The position numbers and the translations under genes were made by a program. Of a stretch of DNA of 64,000 nt, positions 18,453 to 27,450 are shown piece by piece. This DNA comes from Azospirillum sp. SYSU D00513 (lineage in GTDB: Bacteria; Pseudomonadota; Alphaproteobacteria; Azospirillales; Azospirillaceae): contig NZ_JAFIQV010000004.1 of assembly GCF_017356015.1 (NCBI RefSeq), positions 146,954 to 210,953 on the forward strand, read 5' to 3'. Within the stretch, counting starts at the first letter, position 1; every line of letters begins with the position of its first letter. The notes below the pieces were generated by a model that ran no database searches, had not been told where the DNA came from, and worked only from the letters and a program-made list of their open reading frames with translations.

Positions 18453-19624
18453 CACGCGTCCTGCCCGTCGCGGACGAACTGGTCGAACAGCGGCTCGATG
18501 ACGGCCCGGCCGAGGTCGCGGGTGATGAAGACGATCTTGGACCGGTGGTCGTCGTTCGGCCATTCCTCCAGCTGCACCGGCGGATGGAACATGTGCTGCA
18601 CGCCGTGGACGACGATCGGCCGCTCCGATTCCTTCACGTTCAGCAGCCCCTTGACCCGCATCAGGTCGGCGCCTCCGGCGGAGATCAGCGCCTCCATGAA
18701 ATCGACGAAGCTGTTCCAGGCGATCGGCTCGTCCACCACCAGCACGAAGGAGCGGATGTGGTCGTCGTGGCGGTTCACGTCGTGCGAATGGTCGTGCCCG
18801 CAATCCGGCCCGCAGGCATGCCCATGCTCATGGCCGTGATGGTGGTGATCGTGATGCCCGTGGTCATGATCATGATGGTCGTGAACATGGCCGTCGTGAT
18901 CATGGCCGTGGTCATGGTGGTGCCGCGCCTCCTCCTGCGCCCGGTAGGCCTCCTCCCGCAGCCAGCGGGCCACGTCCGGGCTCTTGGTCTCAGGGTTGAA
19001 GAGGCCGGCGTTGAAGAGGTCCTTCGGATCGACGGCGCCCTTCACGGCGGAGATCACCGGCGCGCCGGGGTTGATGGCGGCGAGCCGCCCGCGCAGCGCG
19101 GACACCGCCGCCGCGTCGGCGACGTCGGTCTTGGTCAGCACGATCCGGTCGGCCACGGCGGCCTGCTTGACGCTTTCCGGCTGGCGGTCGAGCTGGTCGG
19201 AGCCGTGCACCGCGTCCACCGTGCTGATGACGCCGTCCAGGCGGAAGCGGGCGGCGAGCAGCGGGTCGGTCATCAGCGTGTGGATGATCGGGGCGGGGTC
19301 GGCGAGGCCGGTCGTCTCCACCACCACCCGGTCGAACTCCGGCACCTCGCCGCGCACGCGCTTCAGGAACAGGTCGCGCAAGGTGTCCACGAGGTCGCCG
19401 CGGATCGAGCAGCAGATGCAGCCGCTGTCCATCAGCACCATGTTCTCCGACGCCTTGGCGACCAGCAGATGGTCGAGACCGACCTCGCCGAACTCGTTGA
19501 TGACGACGGCAGTGCGGGCCATGCCGGGATTGCGCAGCAGCGCCTGGAGCAGCGTGGTCTTGCCGCTGCCGAGAAAGCCGGTCAGCACCGAGACAGGCAG
19601 GCGGTTGGGGCTGGCGTCGCTCAC
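18452..19624 (-). CDS. CobW/COG0523-family GTPase with His-rich segment (zinc homeostasis)
   Basis: A 390-residue G3E GTPase. Walker A is TGFLGSGKTT (15-24), followed by the metal-binding CICC motif (69-72), ETTGLADP and the guanine motif TKTD (164-167). Residues about 235-289 are a low-complexity loop with 26 histidines plus two cysteines (CGPDC), a likely zinc-binding reservoir, and the CobW_C domain follows. COG0523 proteins under Zur control are thought to be zinc metallochaperones or insertases for starvation conditions. The start is GTG 19624, preceded by AGGAGAAA and overlapping the zur stop (GTGA). Together with zur and the HAD gene it forms a translationally coupled operon. Confidence 0.92.
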   Translation of the reverse strand: MSDASPNRLPVSVLTGFLGSGKTTLLQALLRNPGMARTAVVINEFGEVGLDHLLVAKASENMVLMDSGCICCSIRGDLVDTLRDLFLKRVRGEVPEFDRVVVETTGLADPAPIIHTLMTDPLLAARFRLDGVISTVDAVHGSDQLDRQPESVKQAAVADRIVLTKTDVADAAAVSALRGRLAAINPGAPVISAVKGAVDPKDLFNAGLFNPETKSPDVARWLREEAYRAQEEARHHHDHGHDHDGHVHDHHDHDHGHHDHHHHGHEHGHACGPDCGHDHSHDVNRHDDHIRSFVLVVDEPIAWNSFVDFMEALISAGGADLMRVKGLLNVKESERPIVVHGVQHMFHPPVQLEEWPNDDHRSKIVFITRDLGRAVIEPLFDQFVRDGQDA

Positions 19625-20109
19625 GGAACTTTCTCCTGGCATTCGGGGCAGAGGCCGCGCACCTCCACGGTCGGCCGCTGCACGCGGAAGCCGTGTTCCG
19701 CGGCTGTAGCGTCGATGGCGGAGCGGATGCGCGGATCGTCGATTTCGATGGCGTTGCCGCAGGCGGCGCAGACCAGGAACTGTCCGGAATGGACGGCACC
19801 CGGTGCGGCGCAGCCGACATAGGCATTGAGGGACTCGATCCGGTGGACCAGCCCCTGTTCCACCAGGAATTCCAGCGCGCGGTAGACGGTCAGCGGGGCC
19901 GCCGGCTTGCCGTCCTGCTGGCTCAGATCCTCCAGGATGGCATAGGCGCCGCGCGGGCGGTGGCTGTTCCAGACCAGCTCCAGCACGCGCCGGCGCAGGC
20001 TGGTCAGCCGCGCGCCACGCTCCGCGCACAGCGCGTCGGCCCGCGTCAGGGCGTCGGCGATGCAGTGGTCGTGGTCGTGGTGGGGGGCCGGGGCATGGGG
20101 CGAATGCAT
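19621..20109 (-). CDS. zur: Zur, zinc-responsive Fur-family repressor
   Basis: A 162-residue Fur-family regulator. The winged helix spans about residues 18-95 (LTSLRRRVLELVWNSHRPRG, LTVYRALEFLVEQGLVHR); the dimerisation domain has the structural zinc pairs C114/C117 (CAAC) and C154/C157 (CPEC) and HSGQF. The N terminus is histidine-rich (HHDHDHC). Zur rather than Fur is supported by these cysteines, by the operator just upstream and by the coupled COG0523 GTPase. Start ATG 20109 directly follows the operator; an in-frame ATG at 20127 lies inside it. Autoregulation is therefore expected. Confidence 0.92.
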   Translation of the reverse strand: MHSPHAPAPHHDHDHCIADALTRADALCAERGARLTSLRRRVLELVWNSHRPRGAYAILEDLSQQDGKPAAPLTVYRALEFLVEQGLVHRIESLNAYVGCAAPGAVHSGQFLVCAACGNAIEIDDPRIRSAIDATAAEHGFRVQRPTVEVRGLCPECQEKVP

Positions 20110-20128
20110 GATGTTACGATATAACATC
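20110..20128 (-). promoter_or_regulatory. Zur operator at the zur start codon
   Basis: A perfect inverted repeat GATGTTA-N5-TAACATC, which fits the bacterial Zur-box core TGTTATANNATAACA (established for E. coli and alphaproteobacteria) with few changes. It touches the ATG at 20109 and contains the alternative ATG at 20127. There is no room for a conventional leader, so the transcript may be leaderless or the promoter may lie just upstream with the operator inside the initially transcribed region. Confidence 0.85.
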
Positions 20129-20150
20129 CGTTTGGGCCTGGCGAAAGGGG

Positions 20151-20185
20151 CCAAAAAAACTGGGCGGCCCGTCGCCGGACCGCCC
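20151..20185 (-). terminator. Rho-independent terminator downstream of phoX
   Basis: Read on the minus strand: stem GGGCGG...CCGCCC with internal pairing, followed by AGTTTTTTT. It lies 65 bases after the phoX stop; another hairpin (GCGGCCC/GGGCCGC, 20229-20245) precedes it. It also insulates the zur promoter. Confidence 0.85.
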
Positions 20186-20249
20186 GTGGAGTTTTCGTTT
20201 CATAAGGCCTTCCGGCCAGGGTCCCTGAGCGGCCCTTCGGGCCGCGGGG

Positions 20250-22262
20250 TCAGAGACCGATCACGCCGCCGTCCTGCTTGGTGATCGCGAGGATGGACGG
20301 GCGCGGCGGCATGTTGGGCTGGAAGTCGGGCCAGCGGGTCGCCGGGTCCTCGAAGCTGGACAGGCGGCCGAAGGGCTTCCACAGGTCCACGCCGTCGGTG
20401 GCCGGGTGCTGGACCGCGAGGAACAGCGAGCGGTCGTCCGGGGCGAAGCAGGGGCCACAGAGTTCGGCGCCCACCGGGTTGCGGTAGAACATGCGGGAAT
20501 AGCCGCGCATCTCGCCTTCCGTTTCGACCGCCCACAGCCCGTCGGCGGAGCCGGAGACCTTGGACCAGGCCTCGCCCTGGTCGGTGGTGACCCACAGACG
20601 GCCGCGGCTGTCCGTGGCGAGGTTGTCCGGGCAGGAGAACCAGCCGTTCTCCGAGGTCGCCGGGTGGAAGGCGGCGCCGACCGCCTGGTCCGACGGGTTG
20701 CCGGCGCGCACCAGCATCTTCCAGGTCGCGGTGGCGGCGGCGTGGTTCTTGCCGTCGGCGGGGATGATCTCGACGATCTGGCCCCACTGGTTCTCGGCGC
20801 GCGGGTTGGCCTCGTCCTTCTGCTCGGCCTTGCGGCGCGAGTTGTTGGTGAGGGCCACATAGACGCGGTGGGTCTGGTGGTTGACCTCGACGTCCTCCGG
20901 ACGGTCCATCTTGGTGGCGCCCAGGATGTCGGCGGCGCCGCGGGCGTTGATCAGCACGGTGGCCTGGTCGGGGAAGCCGGCCTCGGCGGTCAGGCCGTTC
21001 TGGCCCTGGACCAGCGGCAGCCAGGTGACGGTGCCATCGGCGGCGAACTTCGCCACATACAGCGTGCCCTCGTCCAGCAGGTCCATGTTGGCGGCGCGGT
21101 TGGACGGGTCGTACTTCTTCGCGGCCACGAACTTGTAGACATATTCGAACCGCTCGTCGTCGCCCATGTAGGCGACCACGGTGTTGTCCTCCATGATCGC
21201 CAGGTTGCAGGCCTCGTGCTTCATGCGGCCGAGTGCCGTGCGCTTCTTCGGCGTGGAGGTCGGGTCGGTCGGGTCGATCTCGACCACCCAGCCGAAGCGG
21301 TTGGACTCGTTCGGCTCCTTGGTGACGTCGAAGCGCTCGAAATGAACGCCCCAGTTGTACCAGCCGCCCGGGATGCCGTAGCGCTTCATCAGCTTGGCGT
21401 TCGGGTGGGTGTTCTCTTCCGGGCCCCAGAAGTAGCCGTTGACGTTCTCCTCGCAGGACAGCCAGGTGCCCCAGGGGGTGACGCCGCCGGCGCAGTTGTT
21501 CAGCATGCCGCGCACCTTGGTGCCCGACGGATCGTAATTCGTCTTCATCAGGGCGTGGCCGGCGGCCGGGCCATGGATGGCGAACTCCGTCTCGCCGGTG
21601 ATGCGGCGGTTGTACTTGGAGTTCGCGTCGTAGGTCCACTTGCCGTTGACCTTGCGGATCTCGATGACCGAGCCGCCGTGCGCCGCGATCTCGATCTCCA
21701 CATGGGTCTTGGTGATCTTGTCGAACTTGGCCTTCTGCTGCTCCTTGCCGACGCCGGGGAACATGACCTCCTCGTCGGTGTACTCATGGTTCACGACGAG
21801 CAGGCCATGGTCCGGCGTGTTCGAGCCGAGCGGCAGCGGGATGTAGCCGACATAGTCGTTGTTGTAGCCGAACTGCTTGGCCTGGGCCTCGGCGCTCTGG
21901 TTCATCGGGTCGAACTTCGGAGCGCCCGGCAGGACGGGGTCGCCCCAGCGGATCAGCACGTCGGCGTCATAGCCCTGGGCGACATGGTGGCGCTCGTCCA
22001 CGCCGTGCTCGACCTCGGGGAAGCTGAAGGAGGCCTTGCCGGCGGCCGCCTCGGCGCGGCGGGCGGTCAGCACGCCCGTGCTGCCGAGCAGCGCGCCCAT
22101 GGCCGACACGGCGAGCATGCCGCGCATCACGTCACGGCGGGCCAGCCGCTCGTTGATGATGTCGCCCATGGTCGGGTTGTCGGTCGGGTTGCGGCCGACA
22201 TCCTCGACCGTCTCGAAGGTCATGTACTTCGTGCCCTTCGGGGCCTCGTCGCGACTGTCCAT
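20250..22262 (-). CDS. phoX: PhoX-family alkaline phosphatase (DUF839), Tat-exported
   Basis: A 670-residue periplasmic phosphatase. A Tat signal with RRDVMRGML at residues 42-50 lies after a hydrophilic extension; the hydrophobic core and an ARRAEAA site near 67-73 follow. PhoX family marks include VVNHEYTDEE, GMLNNCAGGVTPWGTWLSCEE and RPEDVEVNHQTHRVYVALTN. PhoX enzymes are calcium/iron-dependent monomeric alkaline phosphatases that release phosphate from phosphomonoesters. Length matches the family. An array resembling a Pho box lies about 55-80 bases upstream, and a terminator follows. It is monocistronic. Confidence 0.93.
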   Translation of the reverse strand: MDSRDEAPKGTKYMTFETVEDVGRNPTDNPTMGDIINERLARRDVMRGMLAVSAMGALLGSTGVLTARRAEAAAGKASFSFPEVEHGVDERHHVAQGYDADVLIRWGDPVLPGAPKFDPMNQSAEAQAKQFGYNNDYVGYIPLPLGSNTPDHGLLVVNHEYTDEEVMFPGVGKEQQKAKFDKITKTHVEIEIAAHGGSVIEIRKVNGKWTYDANSKYNRRITGETEFAIHGPAAGHALMKTNYDPSGTKVRGMLNNCAGGVTPWGTWLSCEENVNGYFWGPEENTHPNAKLMKRYGIPGGWYNWGVHFERFDVTKEPNESNRFGWVVEIDPTDPTSTPKKRTALGRMKHEACNLAIMEDNTVVAYMGDDERFEYVYKFVAAKKYDPSNRAANMDLLDEGTLYVAKFAADGTVTWLPLVQGQNGLTAEAGFPDQATVLINARGAADILGATKMDRPEDVEVNHQTHRVYVALTNNSRRKAEQKDEANPRAENQWGQIVEIIPADGKNHAAATATWKMLVRAGNPSDQAVGAAFHPATSENGWFSCPDNLATDSRGRLWVTTDQGEAWSKVSGSADGLWAVETEGEMRGYSRMFYRNPVGAELCGPCFAPDDRSLFLAVQHPATDGVDLWKPFGRLSSFEDPATRWPDFQPNMPPRPSILAITKQDGGVIGL

Positions 22263-22315
22263 GGGGGTGCCTCGCCTTGATTAACCTCGTGTTGGCGGCA
22301 CCATATCGGCGCTGT

Positions 22316-22344
22316 GTGACGGTAACTTTGCAACGCCGTGACGG
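22316..22344 (-). promoter_or_regulatory. Candidate PhoB box upstream of phoX
   Basis: On the minus strand three 7-mers lie at exactly 11-bp steps: CCGTCAC-N4-TTGCAAA-N4-CCGTCAC. The canonical Pho box is CTGTCAT-N4-CTGTCAT, so the outer units match at five of seven positions and are in phase with two helical turns; the middle unit is weak. Position (55-80 bases before the start codon) and the target gene fit PhoB activation. Confidence 0.55.
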
Positions 22345-22382
22345 CGTGGTGAATTCCTGGACAGCGGCCAAGCGTCACTCTC

Positions 22383-22510
22383 ATACGATTTTCATGAAGT
22401 CCTGACCTGTGGTCAGGACTTCCGCGCCCCGTGGCGCGGGGGGCGGGGCGCGGGGCCGCAGCCGCGGCCCCATACCGGGTTCGGAGGTCGGAATTTTCCG
22501 AACCCGGTAT
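22383..22510 (+). repeat. Multi-hairpin intergenic repeat, copy 1 (128 bp)
   Basis: This element contains three consecutive palindromes: AAGTCCTGACC/GGTCAGGACTT (3-base loop), GGGGCCGC/GCGGCCCC (4-base loop) and ATACCGGGTTCGGA/TCCGAACCCGGTAT. Ends are ATACG... and ...CGGTAT. A second copy in reverse orientation lies at 47022-47135; the flanking and hairpin sequences are nearly identical, and copy 1 has about 14 extra bases in the GC-rich centre. It begins at the stop codon of pdeM (minus strand, TGA-TAC) and may act as a terminator or RNA stabiliser for it. Confidence 0.9.
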
Positions 22511-23211
22511 CAGCCGTCCGCCGACAGCCTGTCGCGCGGGAAACGGTGCACCCGCCCGCGCGCCGTCAGGTAGGCGTCGAAGCGCGGGCGCAGCAGGCCG
22601 GAGATGGCGGGGTCGAGCACGTTGAGCCCGCCCGCATAGGCGCCGAAGGCCGGCAGGATCAGCTTGCCGCCATCGAAGGCGAAGCAGCGCTCGCGCACCC
22701 GCCGGCCGGGCAGCCCGACCAGGGCGGCGGGGTGGAGATGGCCGGACAGCTCACCCACGGCGCCGGGCACCGCCTCGTGTCGGAAGGTCAGGCCGTCCAG
22801 GACGACCTCCGCCGCGATCCGGCCGCCGAAGCCGTCCGGCGGCTCCGGGTCGTGATTGCCGGTGATCCAGACCCAGTCCGCGGATTCGGTCAGCGCCTTC
22901 AGCCGCGCCACGTCCGACGGTTCCATGCGGCCGGCGGCGTGCCGGTCGTGGAAGCTGTCGCCCAGGCACAGCACCTGGGCGGGCTTCACCCGGCCCAGCA
23001 GCTCCGACAGGCGGTCGAGCGTCGCGCGCGTGTCGTAGGGCGGCAGCATGCGCCCGCGCGCGGCGAAGGCGGAGCCCTTTTCGAGATGCAGGTCGGCGAC
23101 GGCCAGCAGGTCCCGTTCCGGCCAGAGCACGGCGCCCGATGGGTCGGCGACCAGCCGGGCTCCCGCCAGGGTCAGCGGCGCTCCGGCCGGGGCGGTGGGC
23201 GATGCCGCCAC
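22510..23211 (-). CDS. pdeM: PdeM-type metallophosphoesterase (ligase-associated DNA repair)
   Basis: A 233-residue calcineurin-like phosphoesterase. Metal motifs: VADLHLEKG, LGDSFHD, ITGNHD and SGHLHPAA. This set and the ALLWPERDLLAVADLHLEKG-type N terminus fit the PdeM family, usually encoded with a DNA ligase, exonuclease and helicase in a bacterial repair cluster; here those partners are absent and the gene sits behind lysA. It likely cleaves phosphodiesters or DNA ends. The stop codon overlaps the end of the multi-hairpin repeat. Four bases separate its start from the lysA stop. Confidence 0.85.
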   Translation of the reverse strand: MAASPTAPAGAPLTLAGARLVADPSGAVLWPERDLLAVADLHLEKGSAFAARGRMLPPYDTRATLDRLSELLGRVKPAQVLCLGDSFHDRHAAGRMEPSDVARLKALTESADWVWITGNHDPEPPDGFGGRIAAEVVLDGLTFRHEAVPGAVGELSGHLHPAALVGLPGRRVRERCFAFDGGKLILPAFGAYAGGLNVLDPAISGLLRPRFDAYLTARGRVHRFPRDRLSADG

Positions 23212-23215
23212 CGGC

Positions 23216-24481
23216 TCAGCCGGCCAGCCAATCCGGCATGCGCTCGGCCGCCAGCATCTCCTCGAGGCTGGGGCGCGGGCGGATCACGGCGAACGCGCCG
23301 CCCTTGACCAGCACCTCGGGGATCAGCGGACGCGTGTTGTAGCTCGACGACATCACCGCGCCATAGGCGCCGGCCGACTGCACGGCCACGAGGTCGCCGG
23401 GCGCCAGCGGCGGCAGGGGCCGCTGCACGGCGAAGGTGTCGCCGCTCTCGCAGACCGGGCCGACCACGTCGTAGGGCTCCGGCGCGGCGGCTGCCTTGGC
23501 CTCCTCCACCGGCACGATGCCGTGATAGGCGTCGTAGAGGGACGGGCGGATCAGGTCGTTCATCGCCGCGTCAACGATCAGGAAGCGGCGGTGCAGCCCC
23601 TGCTTCACGAAGATGACCTCGCTGACCAGCACGCCGGCGTTGCCGACCAGCGAGCGGCCGGGCTCCACCGTGATCGCGCAGCCGAGATTGCCGGTGATCG
23701 AGCCGACCATGGCGGCGTAGTCGGTCAGCTCCGGCGGCTGCTCGTCCTTGTAGGTGATGCCGAGCCCGCCGCCGAGGTCGAGCCGGCGGATGTCGTGCCC
23801 GTCCTCGCGCAGGGTGTGGAGCAGAGCCGCCACCCGCTCGTAGGCGGCGCGGAAGGGGGCGAGGTCGGTCAACTGCGACCCGATATGCACGGCGATCGCC
23901 ACGGGTGCTATGCCCGGCAGCTTGGCCGCCCGCGCGTAGACTTCCCGCGCGTGGTCGTAGTCGATGCCGAACTTGTTCTCTTTCTTGCCCGTCGCGATCT
24001 TGGCGTGGGTCTTGGCGTCCACGTCCGGGTTGACGCGGAAGGCGATCTCCGCCGTCACGCCCAGCCCGGTGGCCACCTCGCTCAGCGCCTCCAGCTCCGG
24101 AATCGATTCCACGTTGATCTGGTGGATGCCCGCGAGCAGCGCGTCGCGCAGCTCCGCGCGCGTCTTTCCGACGCCGGAGAAGACGATCTTGGAGGCGGGG
24201 ACGCCGGCGGCCAGCGCGCGGCGCATCTCGCCGCCCGACACCACGTCGGCGCCGGCGCCGAGTGCCGCCAGCGTGCGCACCACGGCGAGGTTGGAGTTGG
24301 CCTTCAGCGCGTAGCAGACGCCGACATTCTGGCCCTCGAAGGCGTTGGCGTAGGCGCGGTAATGCGCTTCCAGCGCCGCCGTGGAGTAGCAGTAGAAGGG
24401 CGTGCCGACGGAACGGGCGATGTCGGCGAGCGACACGGATTCGGCGTGGAGGACGCCGTCACGGTAGGCGAAAACGCTCAT
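23216..24481 (-). CDS. lysA: Diaminopimelate decarboxylase
   Basis: A 421-residue fold-type III PLP enzyme that converts meso-diaminopimelate to L-lysine. The PLP lysine is K60 in YALKANSN; HIGSQ, the glycine loop DLGGGLGITY, EPGRSLVGNAG and the CESGD motif are all intact, as is the SAGAYGAVMSSSYN segment near the C terminus. The ATG overlaps the stop of the small lipoprotein gene by four bases (ATGA). argH-lptM-lysA is a frequent order in alphaproteobacteria. Confidence 0.96.
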   Translation of the reverse strand: MSVFAYRDGVLHAESVSLADIARSVGTPFYCYSTAALEAHYRAYANAFEGQNVGVCYALKANSNLAVVRTLAALGAGADVVSGGEMRRALAAGVPASKIVFSGVGKTRAELRDALLAGIHQINVESIPELEALSEVATGLGVTAEIAFRVNPDVDAKTHAKIATGKKENKFGIDYDHAREVYARAAKLPGIAPVAIAVHIGSQLTDLAPFRAAYERVAALLHTLREDGHDIRRLDLGGGLGITYKDEQPPELTDYAAMVGSITGNLGCAITVEPGRSLVGNAGVLVSEVIFVKQGLHRRFLIVDAAMNDLIRPSLYDAYHGIVPVEEAKAAAAPEPYDVVGPVCESGDTFAVQRPLPPLAPGDLVAVQSAGAYGAVMSSSYNTRPLIPEVLVKGGAFAVIRPRPSLEEMLAAERMPDWLAG

Positions 24482-24647
24482 GGAAACGGAACCCCGGGGG
24501 CTTGCTGGCCCGGCCTCGTGTCGAGGGCGGGGTTGGGATAGATGTTCTGGACGGTGCCGGGCAGGGGCGGAAGATCGCTCGGCTTCTTGCCGCAGCCGGC
24601 AATCGTCAGCAGGGCGGCGGCCAGCAGGAGGCAGCGGGTCGGGGTCT

Positions 24648-24651
<4 letters not shown>
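24478..24651 (-). CDS. lptM: LptM-like small lipoprotein
   Basis: A 57-residue lipoprotein: signal peptide with lipobox LTIAGC (Cys at about residue 20), followed by [12 protein letters not shown]. This matches the LptM/YifL family (short lipoprotein with a CG.K..LPP motif), which in E. coli helps LptD disulfide maturation and is encoded beside lysine/DAP genes. The start is GTG 24651, overlapping the argH stop (GTGA), and its stop overlaps the lysA start. Both overlaps support this short frame. Confidence 0.85.
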
Positions 24652-26060
<1,409 letters not shown>

Positions 26061-26099
26061 GGACCGTGAAACTTGGGTAGGGGAGAGGTGACGGTGAGT

Positions 26100-26714
26100 A
26101 TGCGGACTTTGGCGGCCACCGCAACGGTTTGTGTGGGACTCGGGGCCGCGGCCGCGTGGTTCCTGCTGGCGCCCGAACCGGAGCGGCAGGTGATCACCCT
26201 GTCGAACCCCTCCACCGGCCCAATTCCCGGCCCCGCCGACGGCGGGACCGCCAGCATGGTCGGCCTCGACAAGTTCAAGGCGGCGGAGACGCCGTCCCCC
26301 GTGGCGGATCTCGCCTTCACCGACGGGCAGGGCAACGCCACGGACCTCGGCGCCTTCAAGGGGCGCGTGGTGCTGCTGAACCTGTGGGCGACCTGGTGCG
26401 CCCCTTGCGTGAAGGAGATGCCGGCGCTCGACCGGCTCCAGGCGCAGCTCGGCGGGCCGGGCTTCGAGGTGGTCGCCCTCTCGCTCGACCGCGGCGGCAA
26501 GGAGCAGGTCGATCCCTTCTACGAGAAGACCGGCATCAACAACCTGAAGCGTTACTACGACACGCCCAGCGCCTCCATGCGCGCCCTCACCCTGCGCGGC
26601 CTGCCGACCACCCTGCTGATCGACGCTCAGGGCCGGGAACTCGGCCGCATCGAGGGGGCCGTCGAATGGGACAGCCCGGAGGTCGTGGAGTTCCTGCGCA
26701 AGCGCATGGGGTAG
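26100..26714 (+). CDS. TlpA-like membrane-anchored thioredoxin
   Basis: A 204-residue protein with an N-terminal membrane anchor or uncleaved signal (residues 3-25) and a periplasmic thioredoxin-fold domain. The active site is WCAPC in [16 protein letters not shown], and the cis-Pro loop is [10 protein letters not shown]. It is probably a thiol-disulfide reductant for cytochrome c or copper-centre assembly, as for TlpA/ResA. ATG 26100 follows GAGAGGTG at nine bases; an in-frame GTG at 26094 is possible. Divergent from argH. Confidence 0.9.
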   Translation: MRTLAATATVCVGLGAAAAWFLLAPEPERQVITLSNPSTGPIPGPADGGTASMVGLDKFKAAETPSPVADLAFTDGQGNATDLGAFKGRVVLLNLWATWCAPCVKEMPALDRLQAQLGGPGFEVVALSLDRGGKEQVDPFYEKTGINNLKRYYDTPSASMRALTLRGLPTTLLIDAQGRELGRIEGAVEWDSPEVVEFLRKRMG

Positions 26715-26729
26715 ATTGCAAGCGGGGGC

Positions 26730-27275
26730 CTACGGCTCCTCGCTCGCGCCCTGCCGCGCCAGTTCGCGCAGGACTTGGCCCGCCGCGTCGAGCTGGGAGC
26801 GCAGGGCGGGCAGGGTGTCGCGGGCGAAGTCGGCGGCTTCGCCGTCGCGGTCGGCCTGGGCGCTGTAGAGCTTGATGGCGCGGGCCTTCATCTCCTCGGA
26901 CGCGGCCATGTAGCGGCGGTCGAAGCTGTCCCTGGACGTGTCGTTCAGGCTGGCCATGTGGGACCGGCTGCCGGCGTCCGGCGCGCTGGGGATGGGCACG
27001 CCGTGGCGCTGTGCCAGCCCGATCAGCCGGTCGCTGATGAGGCCGTTGGCGTCAACCAGCCGCTGGGCATAGCGCCGCACGGCGGGCGTGGCGGCCCGGT
27101 CCTGCGCCTGTTTGCCCATGATGCGTTCGGCCATGCTGCCGGCCAGCGCCTCGGCGATGAAGTTGCGTTCCTGCCGCGAAATCTGGGGCTGCGGCTGCGC
27201 CGACAGCGGCGCGGGGCCGGTGAGGCCGCCGGCCGCCAGAACCAGCGCCGTCGCGAGGAGCAGGACAGGCCGCAT
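26730..27275 (-). CDS. DUF4142 exported protein
   Basis: A 181-residue protein with a cleavable signal peptide (LLLATALVLAAGGLTGPAPLSAQ) and a ferritin-like helical DUF4142 domain (NFIAEALAGSMAERIMGKQAQ, VRRYAQRLVDANGL). The family is periplasmic and of unknown function; members often carry more histidines than seen here. ATG 27275 is preceded by GGGGGGAA. It ends 16 bases from the convergent thioredoxin-like gene. Confidence 0.82.
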   Translation of the reverse strand: MRPVLLLATALVLAAGGLTGPAPLSAQPQPQISRQERNFIAEALAGSMAERIMGKQAQDRAATPAVRRYAQRLVDANGLISDRLIGLAQRHGVPIPSAPDAGSRSHMASLNDTSRDSFDRRYMAASEEMKARAIKLYSAQADRDGEAADFARDTLPALRSQLDAAGQVLRELARQGASEEP

Positions 27276-27387
27276 CGTCGTTCCCCCCTGTTGACCTCCA
27301 TCGGAGGAGCGGGACTTTCGCAGACGAACAGGCGGGCGGCGCGGCGGTTCCGGGGAGACTGGGCCGGAGTTGCCGCTTTTCCATGCG

Positions 27388-27422
27388 AAAAGGCCCGCAC
27401 CGGGGTGCGGCGCGGGCCTTTT
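27388..27422 (-). terminator. Terminator downstream of hbd
   Basis: Perfect 11-bp arms AAAAGGCCCGC / GCGGGCCTTTT, giving a hairpin with a T-tail on both strands. It lies 29 bases after the hydroxybutyryl-CoA dehydrogenase stop and separates it from the DUF4142 gene. Confidence 0.9.
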
Positions 27423-27450
27423 CGGAGGATTTCCGGAAAACCGGAGAACC

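Noticed and set aside
20406..22280. Open frame of 624 codons on the plus strand opposite phoX
   Set aside because: Composition is a mirror of the phoX codons (Val/Gly/Leu/His-rich), there is no domain, and phoX on the other strand is certain. A GC-rich shadow frame.
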